Source of the DNA: Selaginella moellendorffii
Taxonomy: Eukaryota > Streptophyta > Lycopodiopsida > Selaginellales > Selaginellaceae
Assembly (NCBI RefSeq): GCF_000143415.4
Contig: NW_003314362.1
Location: 186,001 to 250,000 of the forward strand
Length of the DNA stretch: 64,000 nucleotides
Direction: 5' to 3'
Position 1 is the first letter of the stretch. The number at the start of each line of letters is the position of its first letter. The notes under the pieces were generated by a model. The model was given only the letters and a program-made list of their open reading frames with translations, made no database searches and was not told the DNA's origin. Of the stretch, positions 1-14,053 are shown piece by piece. Position numbers and translations under genes: made by a program.

Positions 1-2
1 AA

Positions 3-2754
3 GAAGAAGCGGTTCTTGGTCGTGGAAAGAGGCAACGAAAAGTAATTTCATACAACGAATGTGCTGCTCCAAAGTCGAAAGATGTTTCTAGTGATGTAAG
101 TCTGTTTGCTTGCTTCAGTGCGCTGCTTGTTACACTGAAATTTACGCAGTCCGACGATATGGAGGAACCGGAGCCGGAGTATACTCCAGCTGGCCAAGCT
201 TTAAAGCTGAAACTGTAAGATTTACTTGCACTTCGTGCTCTCAGCTTGTCCATTTTTCTTTTTTGCAGTGCCAGGCTTCGAGCAAGGCAGAAAGCCCGCA
301 TAGCCCTTCGGTATGCAGCTCCTGCACATGTTGATGGTGTACCGTTTCTAGCTCCATGTCACTTCCGGGAAGCAGTTAACGAGCTGAAGCAACATGGAGG
401 CTGCCCAGACCTTAGGCCACCAGATATACTCTCGCGAAACTTCAAGGACTGTTTTCCTCTACCTGAACCGGTTGACGAGGCACTCATGCAGAAAGCTCTA
501 GCGTCAAGGTTGTCAAAAATGGGGGATGGCGTTTCAGATGACAGACTTCCGGTGGGCGACTTGAATCTGTTTCCCGGGAGCATGCCACCTTCTTTACCCG
601 ACGGTGTAAGCCAGGGTTCGACTTTCAGGCATCTGTTACCGCCGCTACCGCCGAAGACACCTTTCGCGGCTGGCTTCGTGTCCCAGGGCTTGCCAGTTCA
701 CTTTGAGAACCCAAGCAGAAGTTTTCTTCATGGTCCGTTTGCCCAGTCGAAAGCTGACGTTTTGGAGAACAGTGACAGGATTCGCGACGCTGAAAAGAAG
801 TTTTCAGTTGATCTTTCCTCCCTGGACGCATCAAGGCAGGCAGACGAGGGGCGCCAAAGCAATCATGTTGATCTGAATAAAGACGCTGTAAGTTCTTTGG
901 CTTTTTTCTTCTCTCATTAATTCCTATGTTCTTTTTGTGCAGGCCACAAAACGTGACGATAGTTCCCCTTTTGAACCAAAAGTGCCACCATTGGAACAGG
1001 GACAAAGTAATCTGTCCATGTCTCTCACACTTGGCAATGCAGCGGGAGAAGGGACGCCTTACAAGCTGCCGGGAAAGTTTAGCTTTAGTGACAAGGAGGC
1101 AAGGATAGATCCGGCGGCACTACAACTCGAGCCTGACTATATCGGAGGCTTGAAACAGGCTGGTGGTCGATCAGATTCATGGACAGAGGACGAACTGGAT
1201 GCATTGTGGATTGCAGTGAGAAGGCATGGCAGGGGGAACTGGATGAGTATGCTACAGGATCCTAAGCTATGCTTCTCGAAGCGCAGGACTGTCATCGACT
1301 TAGCAGAGCGTTGGCAAGCGGAGGAAGCAAAGTTGCTGGGAAAGCATGAAGGCCAGGAACTGGAGCGTTACTCGAAACCGAAGAGAGACAGGCGCAGGCA
1401 CAGGAAAGACAGGCCAGAGCATGGCAAGTTTTCTCCGTATGAGTTCCGGAGCAAGGCTGCCATGCGCAGTGGAGTCAAGGAGCTGTCGAAACTGGTTCCA
1501 AACTTCGCGGACTTCAACTTTCCGGGGCTGCGGGAACGTCCAGGTCCTTTTGACAGGCCCGAGCTTCCGACCGGTGTTCTTGACAAGTTTCACGAGTCTC
1601 CTCCAGGTCTTTACGGAGCTCCGCAGCTGCCTAGCTTCAACTTCGATGGCACAGGAATGGCTCCTCCTCCACTTCCTCCTCCGCTACCCTTGAAACAATC
1701 CAGCGGCGGAGGCGGGGGTGGCGGCGGCGGTGGCCAAAGTTCTACCGCAGAAAAGCCGTCGAAGCTGCCGCATTGGTTAAAGGAAGCTTTCAGCGTGGCA
1801 CCAGCGCCAGAGGCGTCATTGTCGCCTCACGTAGCAGCAGTGGCTCAAGCGGTGTCAATCCTTCACAAGAATCACAAGCCGCTTTTAGCGCCCTGGACAC
1901 ATTCGTGGCACCCGCTCGTTCCACCCCGGGAGCTTCCAAAGCGCAAGAAGAAGAAGAAACACCGGAGCCACGAGCAAGTCCCTGCCGAGGTTGGAGGAGG
2001 CGGCGGGGTGACACCACCGCCACCATTGCCACCATTACCAGCGTTACCAGCGTTACCGCCACCACCACCCGGTCCAGGAGCTCAAACTTCAGGTACTCAC
2101 TTCCAACCTGTACATTTACCATCCTTCTCGTTCTCTAGGAGCTTACTAGAGCCTCTCCCGTTAATCCCTCCAGTCCCGTTGCTCTCCTCCGACTCCGATC
2201 TTAAACACAGGACTAGTGGTAGCAGCAGTAGTGCTAGAGCAGCTCCATTTTTCCCAGAGCTCTTCCCTCCTCCTAATTATCCTCCTCTTCCTCCCTTTCG
2301 ATCCAAGTTCCTGGATGGTCCTCCCGAGAGTAGTAGCTTAAGGCCGGAAGTCCCCCAGTTTCTACCACAGCAGCACAACAATTTTGGTTCATCGAAGCAC
2401 AGACGCAGAGATAGTCACAGGCGCAAGCATCAGGTTGACACCACTAGCAGATCGTCGGATCGAGCAGAGCTGCCACCTTGGTTGATGTCACCGCCACCTC
2501 GGCCGCCACCACCACCACCACCACCACCAAGTTTCCAATCCACAGCAGCAGCAGCAGCAGCAGTAGCAATGCCGGAAGTAGCAGCGGTGGAGAGACGAAG
2601 AAAGGCTCAAGCAGGGACTAGAGATCATGGTGACGGTGACGATTCATCCAGTGACACTCACTCGGACCCGGAGATCCGGAAGAATGGAGACGAGGACGTG
2701 GATGGCTTCCTCGAGGTGTCGTCCGAAGGAACAGTCTCGGACAACCAGCGATAG
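3..2754 (+). CDS. CHR4: C-terminal part of a CHD3-type chromatin remodeller (CHR4/PKR1-like), 5' partial
   Basis: The gene enters from the left edge, so the chromo- and helicase domains of this nuclear ATP-dependent nucleosome remodeller lie outside. Exons by GT-AG consensus: <3-95, 150-214, 269-887, 943-2754, with introns of 54, 54 and 55 nt, giving 862 C-terminal residues. Seen: the post-helicase basic motif LGRGKRQRK (residues 5-13), then EPEYTPAGQAL and RLRARQKARIA (about 38-65). A SANT/Myb-like domain at about 335-392 contains WTEDELDALW and GRGNW and is the feature that points to CHR4 rather than PICKLE. The tail is low complexity: a glycine run (1708-1734), proline runs, KRKKKKKH (near 1937), an alanine run from GCA repeats (2543-2570) and an acidic Ser/Asp end. 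A possible intron at 2093-2138 would bring in an early stop and is not used. Family assignment is strong; the exact orthologue is an inference. Confidence 0.9.
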
Positions 2755-3164
2755 GAAAAAAAACGAAGAAGAAACATTCGAGATTTTACGGGAGATGTTA
2801 GGAAACCTCTCTTCTCTCTGGCGCGGGCGCATTGCTATCTAAGATTTGATTGATTCTAGTGGAAAGCTTTTTGCTTAGAAATGGATGATTGATTGATAGA
2901 AATCGGCCTCAAGCTTTGTCAAAGGACACCACAAAAAAATCGATTGATTGATTGATTGATGGACGACATCATAGCATTCGATCCGCCGTTCCAATCCAAT
3001 GACCAGATTAGATGAGGACGCATTGAATTCGCATTCAAACCGCGAGCTTCACCGCGCCTTCTCAAACTTCGTCTTCTCCCCAAGAACCCTAAAATGGAAC
3101 TTTTTAAATTAAAACGGATGAGTACAGCTGGACATAACACGTGGCAATATACATTACTTGGCAG
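2755..3164. other. Convergent intergenic spacer, CHR4-like and P450 3' ends
   Basis: No gene seen. It holds the 3' flanks of two convergent genes and a short GATT repeat around 2940-2960. A decayed second copy of much of this spacer is present at about 10,690-10,840. Confidence 0.6.
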
Positions 3165-5047
3165 CTAGATCTGCTGACTGTACAGGTGACGTGGCAGCCT
3201 GGGCCTAGCGAGCGCGGTGAGCGCCTGAGCCTTCACCATCTTCCCGGGCGCGCGCTCCATGCTGAGATTCGCAGGCACCTCCCAATCGAAGGCGTGCACG
3301 AGATTGGCGAGCGCGAGGAGCACCATAGTGAGCCCCAGCGACGCCGCCGGGCACATCCGGCGCCCGGATCCGAATGGGATGAGCCGGCACTCGGGATCGC
3401 CGAATTCCACCACGGCGCCCTCGCCCAGCCCTCGCAAGTGCCGCTCCGGATCGAATTCGTGCGGCCTCTCCCACACCTGGGCGTTGCGATTGAGCGCGAA
3501 GACGTTGATGAGCACGCGCGTGTCCTTGGGGATCCCGTAGCCCGCCACGACCGCGTCCTCCATGGCGAGGTGGGGGATGAGGATCGCGCCCACCGGGTGG
3601 AGGCGGAAGGACTCCTTGAGCACCGCGCGGAGGAGCCGGAAGTGGGCGAGGTCGGACTCGTCAACGAGACGGTCAACGCAGACGACCCGGTCAACCTCTT
3701 CTCGGACCCTGGCCAGGAGGGCCGGGTCGCGGAGGAGCTCGGCCATGGCCCATTCGCACGACACGCCCGGGGTGTCCGTACCTGCGGCCATCATATCCTG
3801 GCCCAATCAAGAACAAGCACACACACAGAATTAGAATATTTTCCAATCGAAAGAAGCGGGGGATCGATCGCTACCTAGGCCTAGGGATGCGATCGACCTA
3901 GCAGGAGGGAGGGATCGAGAGGCGCTGGAGTGGATGGATCGATCGGCGCTTGCGCGGCCAGGGATTGGATGATAGATCGCTATATAGATCAAGAAATATC
4001 AAGATCAAGAATGTGGGAATGTTCTTGCAAGAACAGGGAAAGGGAAGAGGAGGATCTTGATCTTACCACCATGACGGCCTTCATCACATCCTCGGGGAGA
4101 TGCGGCTCGCCATTCTCGCCGCGCAGATTGACAAGGATATCGACGAAGCTCTCCGGCTTCTTGCCAATGCGCGGCGCCAGTTCCAGCAGCAGCGCCGTGG
4201 CGAGGCCATCAATGTGCCGCATGATCTGTTTCATCCGCCGCTCCTGCCCCTGGAGATCCAAGAATCGCAGGAAGGGCAGATAATCCGAGATGTTGAAGCC
4301 GTTCATCATCAAGATCCCCTCGGCGATCATCGCCTTGAGCTCCGCGCCCACCTCGGGCCCCGGATCGCCAGGCCCGAAGTAGCGCTTGCCCAGGAGCATC
4401 CGCGTCATCATGTTGCTCGTCAGCCCATTGAAAGCGTCGCGGAGGTCCACCGCCCGGCGATCCACGGCCGCGTCGAGTATGAGCCCCAGGGTGTGGATCA
4501 TCTCCATCCTGCGCAGGCGCTGGAAGCTATCCACGCTCTTGGCGGAGAAGAGCTCCAGCGTGCAAATCTTGCGCATGTTCCTCCAGTGGGCGCCGTAGGG
4601 AGCGAAGCCGATGTCCTTGCCGCCATAGGTGAGGAGCTCCGCGAGGATCACATTGCCGGGGCGCGACGCGAAGATGTGGTCCTGGATCTTGAGGAACTCC
4701 TTGATGATCGCGGGATCGTCCGAGACGACGTGGGGGATGGCGCCGAGGCGGAGATAGACGAGAGGGCCGTAAGCCCGCGTGAGCTTCATCATCCCTTCGT
4801 GGGGGACGGTGCCTACGTCGAGGAGATTGCCGATGATTGGCCATCCTCTCGGCCCGGGAGGAAGAGGAGGCGAGCTCGAAGAACTAGAGCCGGAGCTACT
4901 AGAACTGGACGAGGATTTCCTCCTGGCTCCTCTGGAAGAAGGGAGATTCAAGAGAAGTAGCAGCAGCACTAGGAGCGATCCCGCGACGGCCAACTTGAGG
5001 TAGAGCTCCGGAGTGGAGGAGCTCAAGAGCTGTGGGATTTCCACCAT
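3165..5047 (-). CDS. Cytochrome P450 monooxygenase, CYP71 clan
   Basis: A two-exon gene: exon 1 5047-4067, intron 4066-3798 (GT-AG, phase 0), exon 2 3797-3165; 537 residues, normal for a plant microsomal P450. It inserts one oxygen atom into an unknown substrate on the cytosolic face of the ER, with electrons from the P450 reductase. Seen: an N-terminal hydrophobic anchor (about 16-36), a serine run (about 45-59), the hinge PPGPRGWPIIG (63-73), the C-helix WRNMR (155-159), the I-helix AGTDT (332-336), ExxR as ESFR (389-392), the PERH meander motif (444-447), and the heme loop FGSGRRMCP with ligand Cys476. No key residue is missing. The start chosen has a purine-rich GCCATGG context and puts the anchor at the N-terminus; a longer upstream reading would bury it. 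The intron just before the I-helix is a common A-type P450 position. The CYP family number and substrate cannot be told. Confidence 0.92.
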
Positions 5048-5794
5048 GGCGAGAGGTCGATTGACCGTGGAACTCTCACAGGATTTCGCTCGTAAGTTAT
5101 ATCTATCTCTCACTCTTTTGCTCTACAGATTGTTCTTCCAGGACTTTCACTCACACTCGCGACACTTCATCATCCAGGACGGCCGTAGACACACACGACA
5201 CGATTTCCTCGATGGAAGCCTCTGACGTGATTTACAGTAACGCAGCGGCTATTGTTGCGGCTATTTGTTGCGGCCTCCAAGAGCCAGTCAGGGTTTTTTC
5301 AACGGGGTTTAAGTGACACAACGCACGAATGCGAGAAAAACTTTCTCATTTGTTCTCTTGTGTATTTCCAAGTTCTAATGGTTTTCTTAGTTGCCTTACT
5401 TTTAGGTGCACCGACTCAAGAAGGTGCGCAATTAATCAGATTATTCGTACTTTACTGTTCGATCCGTTTGACACCACTGCTGCGCAGAAACTTTTATGAA
5501 GGACGACTCTTTCGGCTTCGGTTTAACATACGAAATTTTTATTCGGGATCCCAGCACCTTTTTTTCCTTTTTTTTCTAGCTGGGATGCCGTAGCTGCTGG
5601 CTGTTTGCCCGGATAAATTATTTCTACCTCCCTGCAAAGAGAAGAGGCTAAACAAATAAAATAATCTCATGTCTCATCGTCTGTCTCTCAATTCAAGCCT
5701 GCGTGAGTATGTTCTTGAGAACTTACCTGTGGAATCCACTGCAAAAATCTGTTTTTGTCATCCGGAGATGGTGGAATCGCGAACCTTGCTGCGG
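5048..5794. other. Spacer: P450 upstream region and adenylate kinase 3' flank
   Basis: No coding exon recognised. It should hold the P450 promoter (right side, reading leftwards) and the adenylate kinase 3' UTR. Composition is T-rich around 5330-5590; I see no repeat shared with other parts of the window. Confidence 0.5.
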
Positions 5795-7008
5795 CTATGG
5801 TACCATTCCCTTGTTTTCTACGTTTAGCGCAGCCAAGAGCCTGGGCCAGGTCTCGGGAATTCCTCCACACACATCAAAGTCCTGGAGTTTGTTTCGCTCG
5901 CGATAGTAATCTTCTACTGGTTTGGACTGCAAGCCAAAGATCAAAACTTTGATGAGTCCAAAGGAGAAATAGAGAAGAAAAAAAGCGTTTTTTCCATACC
6001 TCTGCCGCATATATACGCAATCGCTCTCGCACTACTTCTTCAGTATCGTCTGTTCTGACCGTGAGAGTTGCGGCGCACGCCGGAGGTGGCAACAAAGGTG
6101 GCATAAACACTCTGGGAGAGTCCTCCGACTGCTCAACGTCGATCTTGGCGACGTTGTAAGTGCCACCGCAGTGGCTGCAAATTCTCCTCCCCAAGCACTT
6201 GAGCACGAGAACATCCTCTCGGAGCTTCAAGTTTACCACCAAATCGATTTCGACAATGTCGTCTAAAGCTTTCTGCAAAGAAAGCAAAAGTAATCCCATG
6301 AGAATGAAACAAAGAACTAGGTAGAACAATAGAAAGAAAGAAACCAAAATACCGACCGCTTGGATTGTGGTACGAGGAAATCCATCCAAAATAAATCCCG
6401 CCTCGTTGCTCAAAGCCCCTTGCTCAAACCGGTTCTTTAACATGGCAAGAATAATCTCGTCCGGCAGCAACTTCCCTTGGGCCATCAACGCGGACATCTG
6501 CCACAATATGAAACTTTTTTTGCTCAGCTCAGCTAGTCTCTAAATCCACGAGCACTGTATGCCACCAGAAAAAAAAAATGGAATTTTTAGCAACACATGG
6601 CAGGAAATTCTTGCAAACTCTAGACATCTAGCAAGAATTGATACGCTAGATGCAAAGAACACCGACCAAGGAAGCTACACAACTTACCTCTCTAGCGAGA
6701 GGAGTGGATTGCTTGAGCTCCTGCCTGACCAAGTCGCCCATAGCAATGTGAGGCACTGCTAATGTGGTTGCCAGGCGGCTGGCATAGGTTCCCTTACCAA
6801 CGCCAGGGCAGCCCAAGAACACCCATTGCAAGCTCCGAGCAGTGCTCACCACAGCTGCCGCGTCTTCCTTGTGCTGCTCCTCCACCACACGGCGAACCAC
6901 TGGAATGTAGGAGGAAGAATCGAGCTCCAGCGCCGATTGCGATAGGGCGCGCCCAGCGTGGATTCCTAGGAGGCGGCTAGATCTCCTTGCCGTGATGAGG
7001 GCGGCCAT
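5795..7008 (-). CDS. ADK: Adenylate kinase, plant organellar type
   Basis: Catalyses ATP + AMP <-> 2 ADP. Four exons: 7008-6688, 6497-6357, 6272-6000, 5926-5795, all phase 0; 288 residues. Seen: a Ser/Arg-rich N-terminus of about 55 residues that looks like a transit peptide, the P-loop GCPGVGKG (66-73), the AMP-site motif ILDGFPRT (143-150), CLGRRICSHCGGTYN opening the LID (180-194), the motif RTDDTEEVVRERL (227-239), and the C-terminal GGIPETWPRLL. It reads closely like the Arabidopsis chloroplast enzyme family. The LID carries paired cysteines (CSHC) and a later PPPAC, compatible with a structural metal site, though only three of the usual four ligands are obvious. The donor of intron 2 is an unusual GTCGGT; a site 12 nt further on would add four residues, and I prefer the shorter form because it aligns without a gap. 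Confidence 0.92.
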
Positions 7009-7261
7009 GGGATCGATCTCGGCAGCTCGCCTGCCCTAGAATACCGGCGCAGCGTCGAAATATCTGTGGCCGGCGCTGGCGGGAATCGAACGCCGGATGG
7101 ATCCATTGGTGGAAAGGTGGATATGCTATTTCCTTGTTGGGGATATTCTCTGTTTCGCTGGCGGGAATTGAACACGTAGCGTCGTCCATGGCATGAGCAA
7201 AACAACGCTTGTATTTAGGTAGCACACGCTAATGATCGATTGATCGATCGCTCTGATCGAG
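7009..7261. promoter_or_regulatory. Upstream region of adenylate kinase, also duplicated ahead of malic enzyme
   Basis: Sits between the adenylate kinase start (reading left) and the broken malic enzyme copy (reading right). The piece from about 7130 to 7261, including a GATCGATT-rich run, is repeated at about 10,905-11,105 ahead of the intact malic enzyme. It is probably part of the ancestral malic enzyme promoter. Confidence 0.45.
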
Positions 7262-8945
7262 CTCACATTCTAGCTGACATTCTAAAGCGTGCACGATATA
7301 AGGATCCAAGCGCAACTTGCCGGTGCATCTATGACGAGGACGCAGCTACTGTGGAGCGCATCGTTACTCCCTGCTTGCAATGTCCCAAGGTTTGCTTTGA
7401 TTCCTTTTATGATCTGCTTTTACTTTAGCCGCGTGGAGATCCTAAGGTACAACAAGTGGCTTGGTTTCACTCCAGGTGAAAGAGATCATCACCATTTGCG
7501 ACATCCTGTCCATTTTTCTCAGGAACTTCAGGTGTCAATTTGATGTAGAATTCTCGACACATTGTTTTCTCCTGACACGAATTAAATGCTGCTTGTTTGT
7601 GGTTGTAGGAAAGCGAGTTCTAGATGATTTACGTTCGTACCCGGATCCCACTATGAAAGTATGTCACTCTTCTGGAGCTACAGGTAATTCATTGCTCTTG
7701 TAAGTTCACGTATTTTTTATAAGCAACTTGCAGGAACGAAATGAATAGCTGTTTCTATACGCCGATTGTAGGTGAGGCGTTCGAAACATACGGGCTTATA
7801 TACAGTATCAGTTAAACGAGAAGTATGTTGTGTTAAACTTTGGAGAAATGAACAGGGGCGGACGCTCTTCGAAACTGGCTGTACATTGTTGTTACTGGCG
7901 GGGAGCGTATTCTAGGTTTAGGAGAGCTCGGAATCCAGGTTTCTTTCTTCGTCACAAACTTTGGGTGACGAAGATCACCAAGTGCAGTATATAGAGCCAA
8001 TTTCCGGATTCGAACCTGAAGGAAACTTCTTTGGTAATGTTGATTGTCAGCCTAAAATTTTTACTTGTTACGCCTCCCGATGGTTTCAGAGGTTGGAACA
8101 AATAACAAGGACCTTCTGAATGATCGTTTCTACATCGGTCTGAAACGAAAGCGAACTGTCCATTACATTGTTTTAAGCTAGGAATATGACAGCCTGCTTG
8201 ACGAGTTTACGAGTGCTGTGAAGCAGGAGTATGGCGAAGGCGTTCTTGTGCAGGTATGATTCATTGTCATCTTTCTTGCTTGTTACACTAATGTGCTGTT
8301 GTTTGTCACCGAGGATCAGAAGCCTAATTGACTTAATTGACGATCAGAAGCCTAACTGACAAGGCTGTTGTGAGTTTGAAAATTTTCCTAATCAGAATGC
8401 TTTCAGGTTCCTTGCAAATTATTCAACAATGCACCTTTTTTCAACATTCAGGTGAAACTTTGACGAGATAACATGGCAAAACGAAAAGCTGTTCTTTTCC
8501 TTGATGCAAGGGACTGCTGCTGTGGTTCTTGGGGACTTCTGATTGCGGCTGTGAATATTACAGGAACAAAACGGACTTATTTGCTGGTGCGGGAGAGGTG
8601 TTGTTGTCCTCTTGCCAATGGACTTTTCTTTTCCTGTCGTAGACAGGATCGGGAATTGCAGAAATTATTGCTCTCCACATCTTGAAAGAGGTAAAAGTGT
8701 CCCTGTATTGTTCTCAGAATGGAGATCGCTGACCTAGAAGAAGCAAGGAACATTTCTTTTACAGTCCATAACTTATGAGTTGTGTGTTGGAATTGCTGGA
8801 GTGGGTTTTTGAGATTCATAAATTTTCAATTGTAGCAAATAATTCTTTCTCGGAGGTTAGAGGCGCTCAAATACCCACAGGGACGTGCCATTTTTGCGAG
8901 TGGGAGCCCATTCCCTCCTGTCGAAATGAATGGGAAGACAGGCCA
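7262..8945 (+). pseudogene. NADP-malic enzyme, decayed tandem copy
   Basis: Stretches in the same order as the exons of the intact gene at 11,128-13,894 are recognisable: exon 1 end (7325-7390), 2 (7427-7515), 3 (7610-7682), 4 (7752-7832), 5 (7855-7939), 7 (8092-8160), 8 (8182-8254), 9 (8393-8455), 10 (8505-8600), 11 (8642-8692), 12-13 scraps, and 15 (8855-8945). Breaks: no initiator ATG in the equivalent place, internal deletions in exons 2, 4 and 5, frameshifts in exons 3, 9 and 10, loss of the GAGE nucleotide motif context, no exons 16-18, and exon 6 present only as a short inverted segment (7967-8026). It cannot make an enzyme. Homology stops at about 8945. Confidence 0.92.
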
Positions 8946-10375
8946 GGTATGTATTGGAAGTCATTGTTTTTTCTTCTTATTACATTAATCACATCGTTTT
9001 CCAGCTGAGAGAAATTTCAGATTCTGTATCTTTTCCTATGCCCTTTTACAGGTGCTTATCAATTCTTCCAGCGAGGAGGCGGTGTCTACCCTCTACCGCT
9101 GAGGCTCCCAGATGAGCGAAGATATCAACAAGTCTATGCGCCCTTGCCAACACGGTGCATGCGTCCAGCACCCTTCCAGGCCTTCGCCTGCCTGCTTGGT
9201 TGATTCTCCTGGCACGACGCCAAGTCGCCCTTGATCGAGAGCAGCCGCGAGGCGAGCAACGCGTGGCTTGACTTTGGCATGGCTGCTCTCGCCTTTCCAC
9301 CATTCGACGGGCGCCCGGAGAGACTCGTTACGCACTACTACCCGGGGATCCATTGCCCCCAGATTCCGTTTTGTTCGCAAGGGCCTGTTCAGGTGAGCCA
9401 TGCTGCGTGATAGGATACTCGAAACGAGAAAGCGCTGATGGATGGCTTTGCAAGGTACTACTAGAGGCTCATTATGTTTGTTTTTCCTAAACTAGTAATA
9501 AACTCCTCACTGCTTAATTATCTGGTTACAGGCCGAGATGCTGCGCTTTGGTTGTGGAGCTTTTTCAACAGTGCTACTGATGAAGTGGAATGTCATGTAT
9601 ACCGCTGGTGTTCGTAGCCGCTGCGTTGTCTATTCACCCACCCATGAGCAAGTCTGTACGTGTGCCTTCCTTTGCTGTGTCTAAACATGTTGTGCCGTTG
9701 TCAGGAGATCGTAAGTTTTCCACAAGTGTGCTGCGCGATTACTGCAATCCTCATAATAATCCAGAGGCGGGGACATGGTGGTAATCACCAAGACAAGTAT
9801 CTCCAGTCTCCAGCCATTGAGACGCACAGGCAAGTGTGCTAAACTCATTCCTGTTCTGGTTTGATATAACTTTTATTTCATGCAGTTTGAAGTAAGCATT
9901 TGTCATGCTGCCCAGATATCTACAGTAAGCGAGCTACTGATCAAGTATTTGACGGTCTTTTTCTTTTCTTTTCTTTTTTTTTCTCCAGTGGTCCAGAGGA
10001 GATGGGCATGCTGTATGGGGGACTGAAACTGGTACGTTTTCGTTTTAACGCAGAGCTTGAATTATAAAGCATGCAGGGCAAGGACTTGTGCGAGATCTGT
10101 ATGAGTATTCTCCTTTACCGCGGGATGAACTGTGAGGATGTGACTACACCGCTCGCTCTTGGCAAAGTCAAGGCTGGAAACCGGTAGAGTTTTCAAACAT
10201 CAAGTTAGTTATTTTCATGATGATTATAAAAAGTTTTTCCTTGCTTCTCCCAAAATCGAATGAAATATTTCATAATCAAAAACTGCCACCCCAACATTTA
10301 ATACGATCAGAAAACCATTTCTCCAGCTCCTGTGCAAGCAAATCGATCCCTCCTCTCTTTTCTTTCATGCTATAG
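8946..10375 (+). other. Unidentified region with exon-like open stretches
   Basis: I recognise no family here. The + strand is open from 9202 to 9396 (65 codons) with a natural-looking composition, contains the segment NAWLDFGMAALAFPPFDG and stops at a good donor, CAG|GTGAGC. A second open piece runs from an acceptor at about 9533 to a GTACGT donor near 9658, and short open pieces lie at 9990-10,025 and 10,078-10,180. They could be exons of one damaged gene that replaced the end of the malic enzyme pseudogene; frames do not join cleanly and no start is clear. From 10,185 to 10,375 the sequence is AT-rich and featureless. Confidence 0.3.
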
Positions 10376-10379
10376 ATCG

Positions 10380-10885
10380 ATCCCAGGTGCGATCCTCTAG
10401 ATTGAATGAGGCGCGAAGCAATCCAGTCGCCTCACCTGGAGCCACGGCAGCACAATAGTCCTCCAGCTCCCATTTCCCCATCGAGCAGAGTTGCCACCTT
10501 GGTTGAACTTTGGTTCCACCACGGGGCATCCACAGCAGCGGCAGTGGTAGCAATGCTGGAAGTAGCAGCGGTGGAGAGATCAAGTACGAGCGAACCCGGA
10601 GATCCAGAAGAATGGAGACGAAGGCTTCCTCGAGGTAGCTCGGACAACCAGGGATAGAAACATCTCGCCCATCAATCTGATTAGACGATAAGTCCTTTGC
10701 TAGGTAGATTATCACAGCAGAAAGAAATCGATTGGCTGATTGATGGATGGATTTCCAATCCAAAAGATTGAAGAGGAATGTGATGAGGACGCATTTCAAA
10801 CCGCGCGCAAGAGCACTACAGCTAGACATTCCACGTGGAATTTTGGCTGACTGTACAAGAGACGTGGCAGACTGGGCCTAAATAG
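10380..10885 (+). pseudogene. Truncated duplicate of the CHR4-like 3' end plus P450 3' end
   Basis: Pieces match, in order, the window's own 2340-3205: the stretch coding ELPPWL (10,480-10,507 against 2462), the GCA-rich alanine run and following codons (10,525-10,590 against 2540-2600), the last codons and stop (10,595-10,660 against 2664-2755), the GATT-rich spacer (10,715-10,800) and finally the last codons of the P450 gene (10,838-10,882 against 3167-3206). Many small deletions destroy the frame. At about 10,885 the match jumps to 7120 equivalents, so the rest of the P450 and all of the adenylate kinase are missing from this copy. Confidence 0.88.
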
Positions 10886-11127
10886 CCCTTTTCTTTTCTT
10901 GTCGTGGATATTCTCTGTGTCGCTGGCGGGAACCAAACACGTAGCGTCCATGGCGTGGTCGAATGGTGGACACGTACGAGCAAAACAAGCAATGCTTGTA
11001 TTTAGGTCGCGAAGGAGCGCCTCGTGTCTACACCTTTTTCTCATCGCTAGGTACACACTTTTTCGATTGATCGGTCGATCGATCGCTCTGATCGAGCTCG
11101 CATTCTAGCAGCGCCCGAGGTTTCGCG
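10886..11127 (+). promoter_or_regulatory. Upstream region of the intact NADP-malic enzyme
   Basis: The 240 bp before the malic enzyme ATG. It is a clear copy of 7125-7261 and ends in a GATCGATC-rich run just before the gene. No TATA box can be assigned with confidence. Confidence 0.45.
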
Positions 11128-13894
<2,767 letters not shown>

Positions 13895-14053
13895 ATTAAG
13901 CACTATAAGTTATGTAAATAAGAATGCTGTGGTTTATCGATTCTTCCATAAGCCAACTCATGGATGGGGGAGTTCATGGAATTGGATTAGCATTTGTCAG
14001 TGGCATGCATTGCGTATTATCCGGGCTACACTAAAAACAAATAAAAATTTAAT
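13895..14053. other. Malic enzyme 3' flank
   Basis: AT-rich 3' flank with an AATAAG-type possible polyadenylation signal near 13,917. Nothing else is seen before the repeat-derived sequence starts. Confidence 0.4.

Noticed and set aside
2093-2138. Possible intron in the last CHR4-like exon (GTACTC...CTCTAG)
   Set aside because: Removing these 46 nt shifts the frame into an immediate stop, while reading through gives a tail ending like the CHR4 family.
1773-2138. Alternative + and minus open frames inside the CHR4-like exon
   Set aside because: Shadows of the GC-rich, low-complexity coding frame; no family features.
3141-4960. Long + strand open frames over the P450 gene
   Set aside because: Antisense shadows of a GC-rich coding sequence; the minus strand carries all P450 motifs.
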